Of a stretch of DNA of 64,000 nt, positions 18,277 to 27,417 are shown piece after piece. The DNA lies in NCBI RefSeq assembly GCF_038024125.1, contig NZ_CP150662.1, forward strand, positions 1,009,501-1,073,500. The letters run 5' to 3'. This stretch comes from Polaribacter gangjinensis. Lineage in GTDB: Bacteria; Bacteroidota; Bacteroidia; Flavobacteriales; Flavobacteriaceae. The notes beneath the pieces are model-generated. The model did no database searches and was not told the origin of the DNA. It worked only from the letters and a program-made list of their open reading frames with translations. Made by a program: the position numbers and the translations under genes. Within the stretch, counting starts at the first letter, position 1; every line of letters starts with the position of its first letter.

Positions 18277-19164
18277 TTAATCTCCATCTTTAATCCACAT
18301 TTCTGCAGGCATTCCTATTTTTAAACTACCGTCATTTTTTACTTTTACCTTTACGGCATAAACGAGATTTACTCGTTCTTCTTTTGTTTGAATAATTTTA
18401 GGAGTAAACTCTGCCGAAGATGCAATCCATGAAATGGTTCCTGGATATGATTTCATATCTTTTTCAGCATCAATTTTTACCGATACATTTTGTCCAACTT
18501 TTATTTTTGACAACTGTGTTTCGCTTACATAGATTCGCAAAGTCATTTCAGAAACATCAGCTATCTTGTATAGTGGTTTTCCAAATGCTGATATTTCGCC
18601 TGGTTCTGCATACTTAGTCAAAACAGTTCCATTAATAGGATTAATAATTTTACTTTTTGCTATTTGGTCATTGATTTTAGCAATTTGTACATCTATCGAT
18701 TTTAAGTCATTTAAAATAGGTGCGTTTTGAGTTCCGACACTTTTAATTTGCTCTTCGATAACTTTTACCTTTCCTTCAATTTCATCTACTTGTCGTTTAG
18801 TTGCAGCATTTTCAGCATACATATTACGGATTCGGTTTTTCTCTAATTTAGCTGTTTTTAATTGTTCATTTAAGACGCTTTTTTGTGATATTATATTTGC
18901 GGATTTTGACGACACGGTGCTTTTAGAGGCAATTAATTGTTGTTTCGCAAAATGTAATTGTAATGTATCAACTAATCCTACTTGTAATTGAGATTTTAAT
19001 TCATCTCCTTCTTCGACTTTTAAAAACTCTATTTTACCGTTAGCTTCTGAAGAAATAGTTATTTCAGTTGCTTCAAAGTTCCCATAACCGTCAGCTTTGT
19101 CGTTATTTTTGTTACAAGAAATTAACCCTATCGTTGCTAAAATTATTATGCTTATTTTTTTCAT
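18277..19164 (-). CDS. HlyD-family periplasmic adaptor, lipoprotein (YbhG-like)
   Basis: This is the membrane-fusion protein that links the ABC exporter to the outer-membrane channel. It has 295 residues with a lipoprotein signal ending in LISC (Cys17), an N-terminal lipoyl half (KIEFLKVEEGDELKSQ), a long coiled-coil hairpin (about residues 70-170) and a beta-barrel (MTLRIYVSETQLSKIKVGQ). It lies just downstream of tolC and 13 bp before the four-helix protein. The order tetR, tolC, adaptor, then ABC genes fits a complete tripartite efflux system. Confidence 0.9.
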   Translation of the reverse strand: MKKISIIILATIGLISCNKNNDKADGYGNFEATEITISSEANGKIEFLKVEEGDELKSQLQVGLVDTLQLHFAKQQLIASKSTVSSKSANIISQKSVLNEQLKTAKLEKNRIRNMYAENAATKRQVDEIEGKVKVIEEQIKSVGTQNAPILNDLKSIDVQIAKINDQIAKSKIINPINGTVLTKYAEPGEISAFGKPLYKIADVSEMTLRIYVSETQLSKIKVGQNVSVKIDAEKDMKSYPGTISWIASSAEFTPKIIQTKEERVNLVYAVKVKVKNDGSLKIGMPAEMWIKDGD

Positions 19165-19189
19165 TTTTTTAAATTTTTCGGGTACTATT

Positions 19190-20440
19190 TTATTTTCCTT
19201 TAATTATTTCGTAATTTGATTTAGCTGCTGCTAATTGAACTTCATGCATCTTTAAAGTGTTTTTTGCTTCAAATAAATTGGTTAATTCTATAAGATATTC
19301 AGACGATGTTATCACACCATTTTTTAATTGGGCATCTGAGGATTTAATAACTTTTTCACGTATTTGAATTATTTCGGTATCAGAAAGCAGCAGTTGTTCT
19401 AATTTTTTAATTTCAAAATCTTGCTCTTCTAATTGTATTTTGTTATTTAATTCAAATGTTTCTTTCTCAGATGTCACTATTTCTTTAGATATATCCAATG
19501 CTTTTTTATCTGTTTTGGTTTTGCCCCAATCAAAAATATTCCAATTCGCTTTTAGGCCAACAACATAAAATGTTTGAAAAGAATTGTCTAACATGTTTAA
19601 TCCGGGATTACCATAACCCGCTTGACCAAAAGCATTTATTTTTGGAAGATTTGATTTAGATAGAACATTTTTTGAGAACTCTAATTGCTGATTTTGTAAA
19701 TCATAAAAAGCAATTTCGGGCCTTGTTATATTTGTGCTGTTTGGATATGAAACTGGTTTTATTAAAGTTGTTTCGGTATCAATATCAGAAAAAGTTAATT
19801 CAGAAAGATTATTTAATAATTTGATGTTTTCGAATTTAATTTCTATTAATTGCTGGTCTATTTTAATAATTTCTGCTTCTAAAACCAGTTCTGATGACGG
19901 AAGAATTGCTCCAAATTTGACTCCCGATTTCACTTCCTTAACTTTGGAAATTAATAACTCTTTTTTTGAAGATAGTAGTGCTTTTTTTTCTTGAAGTAAC
20001 AAAATAGAAAAGAAATATTGACTGATTCGAGTTTTTATTTGGTATAAACTAACTTCTATTAGTTGTTGTTGTGTTTTGGTTTGTGCCTCTTTTAATTTTG
20101 CATTTGCATCAATTATTCCACCATTGTACACTAATTGATTTACATCTAAAGTTGCTCTATATTGATCTTTATTTAAAGATTGAACCCCTGGAAGTGAAGT
20201 AGGTAATCCAATCACATCAGATTGATAAGTTGCTTGTGCGTTTACATCGATTTTTGGTAATTTTCCTTTGCTTAATGCGTCAATTTCATAACTTGATTTC
20301 TGTTCTAATAAACCTGTTTGTTTTGATAAAGGATAATTTTTTGTAGCTAATGAGTAACAATCTTCCAAGGTTAAAGTCTGTTGTGCATTTGCATATATTG
20401 ATATAAACAATACTATCAGTATGATTAACTTAGTTTTCAT
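19190..20440 (-). CDS. TolC-family outer-membrane efflux channel
   Basis: The protein has 416 residues with a signal peptide ([15 protein letters not shown]) and the OEP-domain repeat of TolC-like proteins: two similar halves of helical coiled coil and strands, each starting with a tyrosine- or proline-rich turn ([34 protein letters not shown]). It provides the outer-membrane exit for the ABC system encoded downstream. Its start follows the tetR stop by 3 bp. Confidence 0.92.
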   Translation of the reverse strand: MKTKLIILIVLFISIYANAQQTLTLEDCYSLATKNYPLSKQTGLLEQKSSYEIDALSKGKLPKIDVNAQATYQSDVIGLPTSLPGVQSLNKDQYRATLDVNQLVYNGGIIDANAKLKEAQTKTQQQLIEVSLYQIKTRISQYFFSILLLQEKKALLSSKKELLISKVKEVKSGVKFGAILPSSELVLEAEIIKIDQQLIEIKFENIKLLNNLSELTFSDIDTETTLIKPVSYPNSTNITRPEIAFYDLQNQQLEFSKNVLSKSNLPKINAFGQAGYGNPGLNMLDNSFQTFYVVGLKANWNIFDWGKTKTDKKALDISKEIVTSEKETFELNNKIQLEEQDFEIKKLEQLLLSDTEIIQIREKVIKSSDAQLKNGVITSSEYLIELTNLFEAKNTLKMHEVQLAAAKSNYEIIKGK

Positions 20441-20443
20441 AAT

Positions 20444-21055
20444 TTATATTTTTATTGAATTAATGATAAACTCAGCCACTTCCGTTTTTCTATTTTCTAG
20501 TATTTTATTGTAGCTTTCTTTATCCACATTAACAAGCGCCATCAATAGCGGTTCTCCGATAAAAGGAAAAATATTTAAAGAGATAATATTGATAAATAAC
20601 TGTTCGGCTTCGATTGGTTTAATAATTCCTTGATTTATAGCATCACTTACTTGAAGTTTAAATTTTTCAATGGAAGGAAAATTTTTTTCAGAGCGAAGCT
20701 TTTGAACAAATTCTGGGTTTTTATTTAATTCTTGTACTACAAAATTTGGTAAATAGGGATGTCTGATTACAAACGAGACATAATTTTCAGTAAATTTTCT
20801 TATTTTTTCAAATAAATCGCTATCATCATTTAGCACTTTATTTAATTGTGGTGCTAAAAGCGAAAAAGCACTTTTGAAAACAGCTTCAAATAATAATTGT
20901 TTGCTCCTATAATAATAATGCAATAATGCTTTATTAATTTTTGCTTTATCTGCTATTTCTTGCATTCTTGCACCTGCCATTCCTTTTTGCTGAAAGATTT
21001 CTTTTGCTGCTATTAATATTTCAGTTTCAGTATTTTCAGTTTTAATTTTATCCAT
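20444..21055 (-). CDS. TetR-family transcriptional regulator
   Basis: The protein has 203 residues with an N-terminal TetR HTH (ILIAAKEIFQQKGMAGARMQEIADKAKINKALLHYYYRSKQLLFEAVF, residues about 14-61). The C-terminal helical ligand domain is typical of regulators of Ybh-type efflux, such as CecR. It is the first gene of the efflux operon and probably represses it. A perfect 13-bp palindrome 14 bp upstream of the start codon is a candidate operator. Confidence 0.92.
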   Translation of the reverse strand: MDKIKTENTETEILIAAKEIFQQKGMAGARMQEIADKAKINKALLHYYYRSKQLLFEAVFKSAFSLLAPQLNKVLNDDSDLFEKIRKFTENYVSFVIRHPYLPNFVVQELNKNPEFVQKLRSEKNFPSIEKFKLQVSDAINQGIIKPIEAEQLFINIISLNIFPFIGEPLLMALVNVDKESYNKILENRKTEVAEFIINSIKI

Positions 21056-21068
21056 ATTGTTTAATTAT

Positions 21069-21097
21069 ATAGTTTAACTATTTGGTTAACAAATTTA
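21069..21097 (-). promoter_or_regulatory. tetR promoter -7 element and operator palindrome
   Basis: On the minus strand TAAATTTG (21090-21097) matches the Bacteroidetes -7 consensus TAnnTTTG, placing the transcription start near 21083. The palindrome ATAGTT-T-AACTAT (21069-21081) then lies over the first transcribed bases, as expected for an autorepressor operator. No good -33 TTTG is seen at the ideal distance. Confidence 0.55.
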
Positions 21098-21188
21098 CTA
21101 AAATAAAATTACTAAAATAGTATTTATGCTTTTTTTAACAAATAATAAAGTCTTAATAGCTTTAAATAGCCTTGATTACTAGAAATTT

Positions 21189-21284
21189 TTAGTTTGTGAC
21201 TGAAGATTTTTTCAATATATTATTGTCTAAAATTGAAAATTTATCTTTTAAAATCTTCATATCATCACTAACTTTCCGATACAA
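21189..21284 (-). pseudogene. Displaced 3' end of the outer integrase gene
   Basis: Read on the minus strand, this stretch encodes 31 residues and a stop in one frame, starting LYRKVSDDMKILKDKF and ending NILKKSSVTN. The start matches the conserved C-terminal end of Bacteroidetes tyrosine recombinases (HYAK-x-LD-x-KVS-x-DM). The intact body of such a gene, lacking just this end, is at 54134-55366 on the same strand: its native sequence stops being typical after LDREV (residue 395). The fragment has no start codon of its own. It therefore is the part cut off when the inner element inserted. Confidence 0.88.
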
Positions 21285-21286
21285 TA
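21271..21286. other. Left core (att-like) site of the inner element
   Basis: The 16 bp acttt-ccgat-acaata match 13 of 16 positions with 54183-54198 at the other end, in the same orientation. The three differences fall at regular 3-bp spacing. It lies at the break in the outer integrase gene, within codons for L-Y-R-K-V. Confidence 0.7.
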
Positions 21287-21325
21287 TTTAACTACCTTTG
21301 TATTCATTGGTGCTATTGTATTTGG

Positions 21326-21401
21326 GCAACAAATAGCATACAAAAAATGGATAATAAGAGAAGATTAGTAACAACTATTAATAAATAGAGCAACAAATAT
21401 A
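21326..21401. repeat. Left-end direct repeats (AACAAAT type)
   Basis: GCAACAAATA occurs at 21326-21335 and 21392-21401, each followed by a tagcata-like sequence, with GTAACAACTA between them at 21370-21379. All point the same way. Six similar motifs lie at the right end (54047-54168). The arrangement resembles integrase arm-type binding sites. Confidence 0.55.
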
Positions 21402-21410
21402 GCATAAAAA

Positions 21411-21433
21411 AAACCGCTCGATTAGAGCGGTTT
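21411..21433 (-). terminator. Intrinsic terminator after the DUF6266 gene
   Basis: AAACCGCTC-5-GAGCGGTTT is a perfect 9-bp stem; on the minus strand it is followed by a run of T. It is 20 bp beyond the stop codon of the gene at 21454-22095. Confidence 0.88.
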
Positions 21434-21453
21434 CCAAATAAAAACACCAAGCA

Positions 21454-22095
21454 TTAATTAGCTGTACCAGAGCCTAAATAAATACTGTTTGATACTTGAC
21501 TACCATCAGCAGAAATAAAAGCCATAAATAGCTCTACTGTATCTCCTGCATAAGTTGTTGGGATTGGAATAATTTGAGAACCTACTGTTCTGTCTGCTCC
21601 ATCAAGTAAAGAAATGGATTCCTTTTTTGAAGGATTGTAAACCAATAACATCGCCTTGTCAGTAGCATTTGCGTTACCTTCAGCAGAGTTATCATCCCAA
21701 CCAAACGTTACTTCTCCAGCAGTTGCTAAATCAGTCGTTGGGTTTAGCACACCAGATAAACCTCCTCGACTTACTAAAGCGTTTGGATAGTCAACAACAA
21801 AGTTAGGTTCAGTACCTGTAATCGCATTATTCAATACATACGACATTGCAGCATTAAATTCTGTTTTCTTAACAGCTAACCCTTTATATCCTAACTTAAT
21901 AAAAGGCTTTACAGCCTGTAAAAATTCTAAAGTGGCAGTAAACTTGGTTCTTTGGTTTACTTGACCAACAGTTCTTGGATTGGCTACACTTGAAGGTTTA
22001 ATTCTAATGTAATCAATTCCTTTCCAGCTTCCACCGATAACGTTACCAACCTTACCTGAAAGACCTCCTAAAATACCTTGAGCAATTTTACCCAT
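21454..22095 (-). CDS. DUF6266-like protein near the inner left end
   Basis: The protein has 213 residues with no signal peptide. It starts MGKIAQGILGGLSGKVGN, then GSWKGIDYIRIKPSSVANPRT-x-xQ-x-xQR, the pattern of the DUF6266 family of Bacteroidetes. The second half is beta-rich with a hydrophobic-turn pattern (VTFGWDDNSAEGNANATDKAMLLVYNP) like a fibronectin-III or carbohydrate-module fold. Family members are often found in mobile or phage-like DNA, but no function is known. It ends with its own terminator. Confidence 0.75.
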   Translation of the reverse strand: MGKIAQGILGGLSGKVGNVIGGSWKGIDYIRIKPSSVANPRTVGQVNQRTKFTATLEFLQAVKPFIKLGYKGLAVKKTEFNAAMSYVLNNAITGTEPNFVVDYPNALVSRGGLSGVLNPTTDLATAGEVTFGWDDNSAEGNANATDKAMLLVYNPSKKESISLLDGADRTVGSQIIPIPTTYAGDTVELFMAFISADGSQVSNSIYLGSGTAN

Positions 22096-22220
22096 AACAT
22101 AAATAATTTAAATGAAACATAATTTTCTTCGGACTTGGTACGGACTTAACACGAAGTTGTACCTTCCGCTGAAATATATGGCAAGTTTTATGCTATTCTT
22201 TTGATATGGATTTTATTGCT

Positions 22221-22661
22221 TTAGATTGCTTCTTTTTGCATTTTAGAAAATAAACTTTGAATATATGATACTTTCAAATCTCCCATTTTTGAAATGATTT
22301 TATGAAGCTCCTTTTCCTTTTTATTAATTGCTGACACAATATTAATATGTTTTTGCAACTGAATTGCATCATAAAACAATGAGCTGTAGCTGTTTTTCAA
22401 AGTGTTCCTACAATCATCTATTGAAATAAACGGAATAACACTACCTTTTAAATAGTAAGCGTAAAAACCGCCTATTTGCAACATCATAGATAAGTGAAAA
22501 AGTGTGTGTTTTACCTCTTCTGTTGTAGTAGTGACAACGAAACAGTTAGCACAGGATTTTAAGAGTGGTTTTCCGCTGTTTAGACCTTTATTTAGAATGA
22601 AAAAATGAGGGTTCGAGTAGGTTCTTCCGATTTGGTGTGTTTTTAGTTCAAAAGTTGACAT
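22221..22661 (-). CDS. Hypothetical protein of Bacteroidetes mobile elements
   Basis: The protein has 146 residues and no signal peptide. The start (THQIGRTYSNPHFFILNKGLNSGKPLLKSCANCFVV) resembles a small conserved family of mobile-element proteins (possibly DUF6943; not certain). The middle contains HTLFHLSMMLQIGGFYAYYLKGSVIPFISIDDCRNTL, and the end is helical. It lies upstream of the DUF6266 gene and next to a 1.2-kb non-coding stretch. Its function is unknown. Confidence 0.6.
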   Translation of the reverse strand: MSTFELKTHQIGRTYSNPHFFILNKGLNSGKPLLKSCANCFVVTTTTEEVKHTLFHLSMMLQIGGFYAYYLKGSVIPFISIDDCRNTLKNSYSSLFYDAIQLQKHINIVSAINKKEKELHKIISKMGDLKVSYIQSLFSKMQKEAI

Positions 22662-23836
22662 AGCTATCCAATTTAAAATTGCTTCGCTACGCTTCGCGCC
22701 ATTATTTTTTTTGAAAAGAAAAAAGATAGCTATAGTTGTTGTGGCGTGGGTAAGGCTGTCAAGGTTTTTGGATAAAAGTTTTTTGAGTTGAATGTCTAAA
22801 TCAAAAGAAAAAGGGTATTGAAAAAAGTTTTATTCAAAACCCGTAGGGCTTGACCTTTATAGCCTTGTGCGGTTGGCAGAGGTAGCCACATATATTTGCC
22901 ATCTTTTTTTATTTTAATATTTCAAATCGGTTTAAACTTGATTCAATTTACTTTTAACTTTTCTGGGGAATTAACACTTAAAAAAATAGGTTTCAGTTCG
23001 TATTTGAGCGTTGGATGAAGCGTTTGTATATGTAGCGTTTTAAATAGTTGTTTGATAAAACAGCATTTAAACAAGCTACTTATACAGGACTTTTAGACAA
23101 TAGCTTATTGCTTTTTTGAGGCACGATAAAAAGTAATGTGCTATGGCGTACTACAAAATATTGTAAACCTATTTTTTTATATCCTATTTCTTGGGTGGTG
23201 GGGAAAAGTGGTCTTTAATATTTGTTAACGAAATGAGACAAACAAAGACTTGAGGTAAGGAATACTTGGACTTAACGATGGTTTTGTGCAGATGAGTGAG
23301 ATAACGAATATTATAATAAATTAACATTATCCTTTGAATGTGCGACTGTTTAATGCTTGTTCAAAATGTGGTTAGAAATTTGGATGTGAGCGTTGGATGA
23401 GCGGATATTTAGCTCGTTTCATTTTTATTTTAAATTAATGTACTCGTGAATATCCACAGTTTAATTTTAGTTCCGATTTGTGCGGATGGTGAGTGGATAT
23501 TTTACATAATAGCAGTTATAGCGACGAAAATATAATAACACGCCGTAGGCAACCTCTGAAAGGATTTTTGCTCCTATAACTTCTATTATGTAACATAGCT
23601 TGGGATTGGTTTTGTGGCGGAATAGTTGTTTTGAGCGTTGGCAATAGCTCTTTGCTTTTTTATTGTACCAATTTATTAAAATGGATACTTTTAAATAAAA
23701 AAAGAAATGTGCTATTATAGCGTTGGCTACAAGTATTATGACATAAAACCAATTATGCATTGGCGTGCGGAACAACACAAAAGACAGAGGATTTTGAGGT
23801 ACGAAAAAACTGGGTTTTGGGTTGTGGCGAATAAAA
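22662..23836. other. 1.2-kb stretch without a convincing gene
   Basis: No frame here has a credible coding pattern; the longest (23467-23865) begins inside the terminator of the neighbouring operon. It holds several copies of a short motif, gagcgttgg: at 23006-23018 and 23388-23400 (both gagcgttggatga), at 23633-23641 and, with tag in place of gag, near 23718. A GC-richer patch (22735-22890) contains ggcttgacc and ggttggcagagg. It may hold a transfer origin, a non-coding RNA or a decayed gene. Confidence 0.5.
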
Positions 23837-23862
23837 AAAGAGCCTTCCGAAAAAGACTCTTT
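23837..23862 (-). terminator. Intrinsic terminator of the copper-efflux operon
   Basis: AAAGAG and CTCTTT form the stem base, with CTT/AAG above one mismatch; on the minus strand the hairpin is followed by a run of seven T. It lies 10 bp past the stop of the HMA lipoprotein gene. Confidence 0.85.
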
Positions 23863-23871
23863 CATTTTTGT

Positions 23872-24312
23872 TTAATGGTCGTGATTTGAATGGTCATCAC
23901 TTTCTTCTTCACCAGATTGATTCATCATCATTTCGTGGTCGTATTTACAACAACCTGGTAAACCATCATATGCTTCTTCATCACCTGCTACTTTTTCGGT
24001 ATCATAACCTGAAGCTGCGATTGCTTTATGGATTGCCATTACATCGGTTTTTGTATCATCAAAAGACACGTCAATCTTCTTTTTATCGACATCCCAATTA
24101 GCACTTGCAACACCTTCAACACCGTTAGCTGCTTTTTCGATAGTGCTTTTACACATTCCGCAATTTCCTCTTACACCAAAAGACAGGTCTGTCATTGCCA
24201 TATCTTTTGACATTTCAGTAGTTGTGGTTTCTGTTTCTTTTTTGGTTTCGTTTTTACAACTTGTGAAACCTAATGCTGCTATTACAGCGATACTTAAGAT
24301 TACTCTCTTCAT
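23872..24312 (-). CDS. Lipoprotein with heavy-metal-associated (HMA) domain
   Basis: The protein has 146 residues. A lipoprotein signal ends at FTSC (Cys19). An HMA-type ferredoxin-like domain follows at about residues 42-108, with the metal motif GNCGMC (C51 and C54 positions) and the typical strand SANWDVDKKKIDVSF. The C-terminus is rich in Cys and His (GCCKYDHEMMM and SDDHSNHDH). It is probably a periplasmic-face metal chaperone, likely for copper given its neighbours. It is the last gene of an operon starting at 35744 and is followed by a terminator. Confidence 0.9.
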   Translation of the reverse strand: MKRVILSIAVIAALGFTSCKNETKKETETTTTEMSKDMAMTDLSFGVRGNCGMCKSTIEKAANGVEGVASANWDVDKKKIDVSFDDTKTDVMAIHKAIAASGYDTEKVAGDEEAYDGLPGCCKYDHEMMMNQSGEEESDDHSNHDH

Positions 24313-24344
24313 TGTTTAAAATTTAATTGTTATTACTTGATTTA

Positions 24345-26123
24345 TTATTCTATTACTTGTTTTACTTCACCACAGGTTAGCATTGCTTCGCCAAAGTATG
24401 GATTGATTACTTTTTCTTCTTTACTCAACCAATATGCACCATTGTTGTTATCTGCCATTGGACAAAATTCCACATAGACCTTTTCATTGACACCAAATAG
24501 TTGTACAGCATTGATTAGATGTGATGATAAGTGTTTAAAATGGTCTCTTTGTGATTTTATATCGGACGTTTCAGAAATTGAAGTTGCAGAAGATTTTATT
24601 TCGCCTTCTAATGACATCCAATGGTTATGCGCCTTATTATCTGACAACAATTTCATATCTACTTTGTTCAATTCATTTAATAAAGTTTTTGTGCTTGTTG
24701 AAGTACTTTTTGAATTTTCTTTTACTAAAGCATCTTTTAAATTGATATACGCATTGAAAACAGCTTTTAACTGCTCTTGAAATTTCGCTGATACTTCCAA
24801 ACGCTCATTCATATTAGTGTGGTCACTTTCTTTGTTAGATGCATTGTTATCCATACCTAAATGACCTTCGTGTCCAGTCATTACTTTACCACCATCTTTA
24901 TTCATCATAGACTTTTTCCCTTGTAATTGTGCTGCTGCATCAACCGTAAATGTACCGTTAGTCACTATTTCATTTCCAACAAATAATCCTTCTACAACTT
25001 CATATTCATTACCAATTTGATTGCCTAATTTAATTTCACGCATTTCAAAAATAGGTTGGTCTGGATTTGTTTTAAGGTACACCACAGAACGTTCACCTGT
25101 CCATAACACAGAAGATGAAGGAATTGTTAATAGGTCATCATTATTAGCTGTACTGCCTTCAATATTTGCGGTTACAAACATTCCTGGTTTAAATACATCG
25201 TCCTTATTACTTAAAACAACACGTAAGGTTACAGTTCTTGTTTTCGTGTTTAAAACTGGGTCAATGAAATCTACTTTACCTTTAAACTCTTTATTAGGAT
25301 AAGCATTGGTTGTTATCATCACTTCCTGTCCTTTTTTAAAGCGGTCAATCTGATTTTCATACACATCAAAATTTCCCCAAACCGTGTTTAGATTAGCAAT
25401 TTTAAGTAAGGGTTGTCCTTGTTTAATGTAATCGCCTTGCTCTACCAATTTTTCTGTAACAGTACCCGAAACGGTTGCATAAACAGGAAAGTTTTCTTTT
25501 ACTTTCCCTGTTTCTTCAATCTGATTGATTTGATTTTCAGAGAGCTTCCATAATTTCAATTTATTACGGACTGCTTTGTATAAAGCAGGTTGTGATTCTT
25601 TTAAAGATGCTGCTGTAATTAATTCTTGTTGTGCTGCATAGAGTTCTGGTGAATAAATGGTTGCCAATAATTGACCTTTACGAACTTCTTCACCTGTAAA
25701 ACTCACATTCAAGCGTTCAATTCTACCTGAAAAGTAACTGACTTGTACTGCATTAGCTTCTTCGTTTTCAGCAATTTTACCAGATAATTTGATAGTATTG
25801 CCTTCAACATTGCCTTTACCAATAATAGATGTTTGAATATTAGCTAAAGCCATTGCGTTTTCAGTCAATTTGAATTGGTCTGCTAATAAACCATCACTTC
25901 CACCATCAGCAGGAATTAAATCCATACCACAAATAGGACAATCGCCTGATTCTGGTTGCATAATTTGTGGATGCATAGAACACGTCCACATTTGATTGGT
26001 TTCTGAAATGGTATCGTGATTATGTTCTGTATCTTTTTTTGATGAACCACCAAAAAGCAACCAACCCAATAACACACCTACTACGAGTATGCCAATATAT
26101 ATGACTATTTTATTATTTTTCAT
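24345..26123 (-). CDS. CusB-like RND efflux adaptor with metal-binding and DUF3347 domains
   Basis: The protein has 592 residues. A single N-terminal membrane helix (residues 6-24) is followed by a heavy-metal-binding domain with WTCSMHPQIM and GDCPICGMDLIP (residues 46-71), then the lipoyl, coiled-coil and barrel parts of a CusB/HlyD adaptor. The last ~150 residues are a DUF3347 domain with the FCPMADNNNGAYWL motif, which is thought to bind copper. It would bridge the RND pump (32010-35744) and TolC (30778-32013). It overlaps the DUF305 gene by 11 bp. Confidence 0.93.
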   Translation of the reverse strand: MKNNKIVIYIGILVVGVLLGWLLFGGSSKKDTEHNHDTISETNQMWTCSMHPQIMQPESGDCPICGMDLIPADGGSDGLLADQFKLTENAMALANIQTSIIGKGNVEGNTIKLSGKIAENEEANAVQVSYFSGRIERLNVSFTGEEVRKGQLLATIYSPELYAAQQELITAASLKESQPALYKAVRNKLKLWKLSENQINQIEETGKVKENFPVYATVSGTVTEKLVEQGDYIKQGQPLLKIANLNTVWGNFDVYENQIDRFKKGQEVMITTNAYPNKEFKGKVDFIDPVLNTKTRTVTLRVVLSNKDDVFKPGMFVTANIEGSTANNDDLLTIPSSSVLWTGERSVVYLKTNPDQPIFEMREIKLGNQIGNEYEVVEGLFVGNEIVTNGTFTVDAAAQLQGKKSMMNKDGGKVMTGHEGHLGMDNNASNKESDHTNMNERLEVSAKFQEQLKAVFNAYINLKDALVKENSKSTSTSTKTLLNELNKVDMKLLSDNKAHNHWMSLEGEIKSSATSISETSDIKSQRDHFKHLSSHLINAVQLFGVNEKVYVEFCPMADNNNGAYWLSKEEKVINPYFGEAMLTCGEVKQVIE

Positions 26124-26595
26124 TCTCTAATCGTTTTATCATTGCTTTCATTTCTCCTATTTCTTTACGTTGTGCTTTTATAATGTCTTCTGCTAATTTC
26201 TTAACTTCTGGGTCTTGAATATCTGCTCTTTCACTTGTTAAAATAGCGATAGAATGGTGTGGTATCATTGCTTTCATCCAAAGGACATCACCAATAATTG
26301 GTGCTTGTGTTCTTACCAACCCTAATGCACCTACAAACAGAATAAAACTACCTGCGAGTATGGCGATATTCTTCTTTTTATCATTATACATTTTTCGCAT
26401 AAAAAACCACATTATTACTGCCATTGTTGAAATTCCTAAACACGTCATATAGAATCGTGTTAAACTAAACCATACGTGGTCTATGGAATAGGTGTTTAAG
26501 TACATTGTGATGTACATTGCTACAAATGAGCAAGCCAACATTATAAAGAAGGTTTTGTAATTTCCTTTGTTTGAGTGTTCTTTTGAATTTTCCAT
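26113..26595 (-). CDS. DUF305 membrane-anchored protein
   Basis: The protein has 160 residues. Three hydrophobic segments (about residues 13-31, 42-62 and 73-92) precede a C-terminal DUF305 domain with the signature MIPHHSIAILTS (about residues 109-120). DUF305 proteins are ferritin-like four-helix proteins tied to copper or other metal stress. Here the domain lacks the long periplasmic linker of free lipoprotein forms. It lies between the CDF-like gene and the adaptor gene in the copper operon. Confidence 0.88.
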   Translation of the reverse strand: MENSKEHSNKGNYKTFFIMLACSFVAMYITMYLNTYSIDHVWFSLTRFYMTCLGISTMAVIMWFFMRKMYNDKKKNIAILAGSFILFVGALGLVRTQAPIIGDVLWMKAMIPHHSIAILTSERADIQDPEVKKLAEDIIKAQRKEIGEMKAMIKRLENEK

Positions 26596-26621
26596 ATTTT
26601 TTGATTTTATAGTTAAACTTT

Positions 26622-27413
26622 TTACTTACTTAATTTTAATATCCTGAATGCACCTTGTATCACCAATCCAAATACAATGATTCCTATAATTAAATCTGGA
26701 ATACCAGAATGCAGCCAATTGACTAAAACGCCTGCTGTAATTACGCCAAGATTTATTATAATATCATTAGAGGTAAAAATCATACTGGCACGCATATGTG
26801 CTTCTTGACTTTTAGATTTTTGTAAGAGGTACAAGCAAATGCCATTTGCAATCAAAGCAAATACTGAAACGATAATCATTGTTGAAAATACAGGTAGCGA
26901 TTCATAGCCTAAAAACCGACGTATTACCTCAACGATTCCGATAATTGCAAGTGTTATCTGAAAATAGCCTGCATATTTTGCAATACGTTTCTTTTTTAAA
27001 ACTGTACCACCAACCGCTATTAAACTCAATCCATAAACAAATGAATCTGCCAACATATCTAAACTATCAGCAACTAATCCCATTGATTTTGAAATAAGTC
27101 CTGTACTCATTTCAATAATAAAAAATGCAAAATTGATGATTAGAACTGTCCACAACAGTTTGGATTGACTCCTTGTAGATTCAGTAATAATTGTGTCGGT
27201 ATCTTCTGAACTGATTAAACTTTCATTTAATTTTAATTCTTTTAAGGCATTACCAATTTCATTTACATTTGAATTATGATATAGTGTTAAGATTCTTTCT
27301 TCTAAATTAAAATCAAGTTGTTTGATACCATCTATATCAGAAAGTTTCATTTTGATTAGATTTTCTTCAGAAGGACAATCCATTTTTGATATTTTGAAAA
27401 CTGTTTTCTGCAT
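26622..27413 (-). CDS. CDF-like cation transporter with N-terminal HMA-like domain
   Basis: The protein has 263 residues. An N-terminal HMA-like region begins KISKMDCPSEENLIKMKL; it has one Cys plus Glu and lacks the CxxC pair. It is followed by five or six membrane helices. The transporter part has the CDF-type motif SMGLVADSLDMLADSFVYG in helix 2, with two Asp at the metal-site spacing, and a last-helix GIPDLIIGIIVFGLV. It probably exports a divalent cation. It is 4 bp downstream of copA. Confidence 0.85.
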   Translation of the reverse strand: MQKTVFKISKMDCPSEENLIKMKLSDIDGIKQLDFNLEERILTLYHNSNVNEIGNALKELKLNESLISSEDTDTIITESTRSQSKLLWTVLIINFAFFIIEMSTGLISKSMGLVADSLDMLADSFVYGLSLIAVGGTVLKKKRIAKYAGYFQITLAIIGIVEVIRRFLGYESLPVFSTMIIVSVFALIANGICLYLLQKSKSQEAHMRASMIFTSNDIIINLGVITAGVLVNWLHSGIPDLIIGIIVFGLVIQGAFRILKLSK

Positions 27414-27417
27414 ATAA

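Larger units (their letters stand above)
21056..21453. other. Intergenic junction region between outer and inner element
   Basis: This 398-bp gap holds, left to right, the tetR promoter and operator, the displaced 3' end of the outer integrase gene (21189-21284), the left core site (21271-21286), three AACAAAT-type direct repeats (21326-21401) and a terminator (21411-21433). No further gene is seen. Confidence 0.8.

Noticed and set aside
23467..23865. Open frame of 132 codons on the minus strand
   Set aside because: It starts within the terminator hairpin of the neighbouring operon (23837-23862), has no recognisable domain and uses codons unlike its neighbours.
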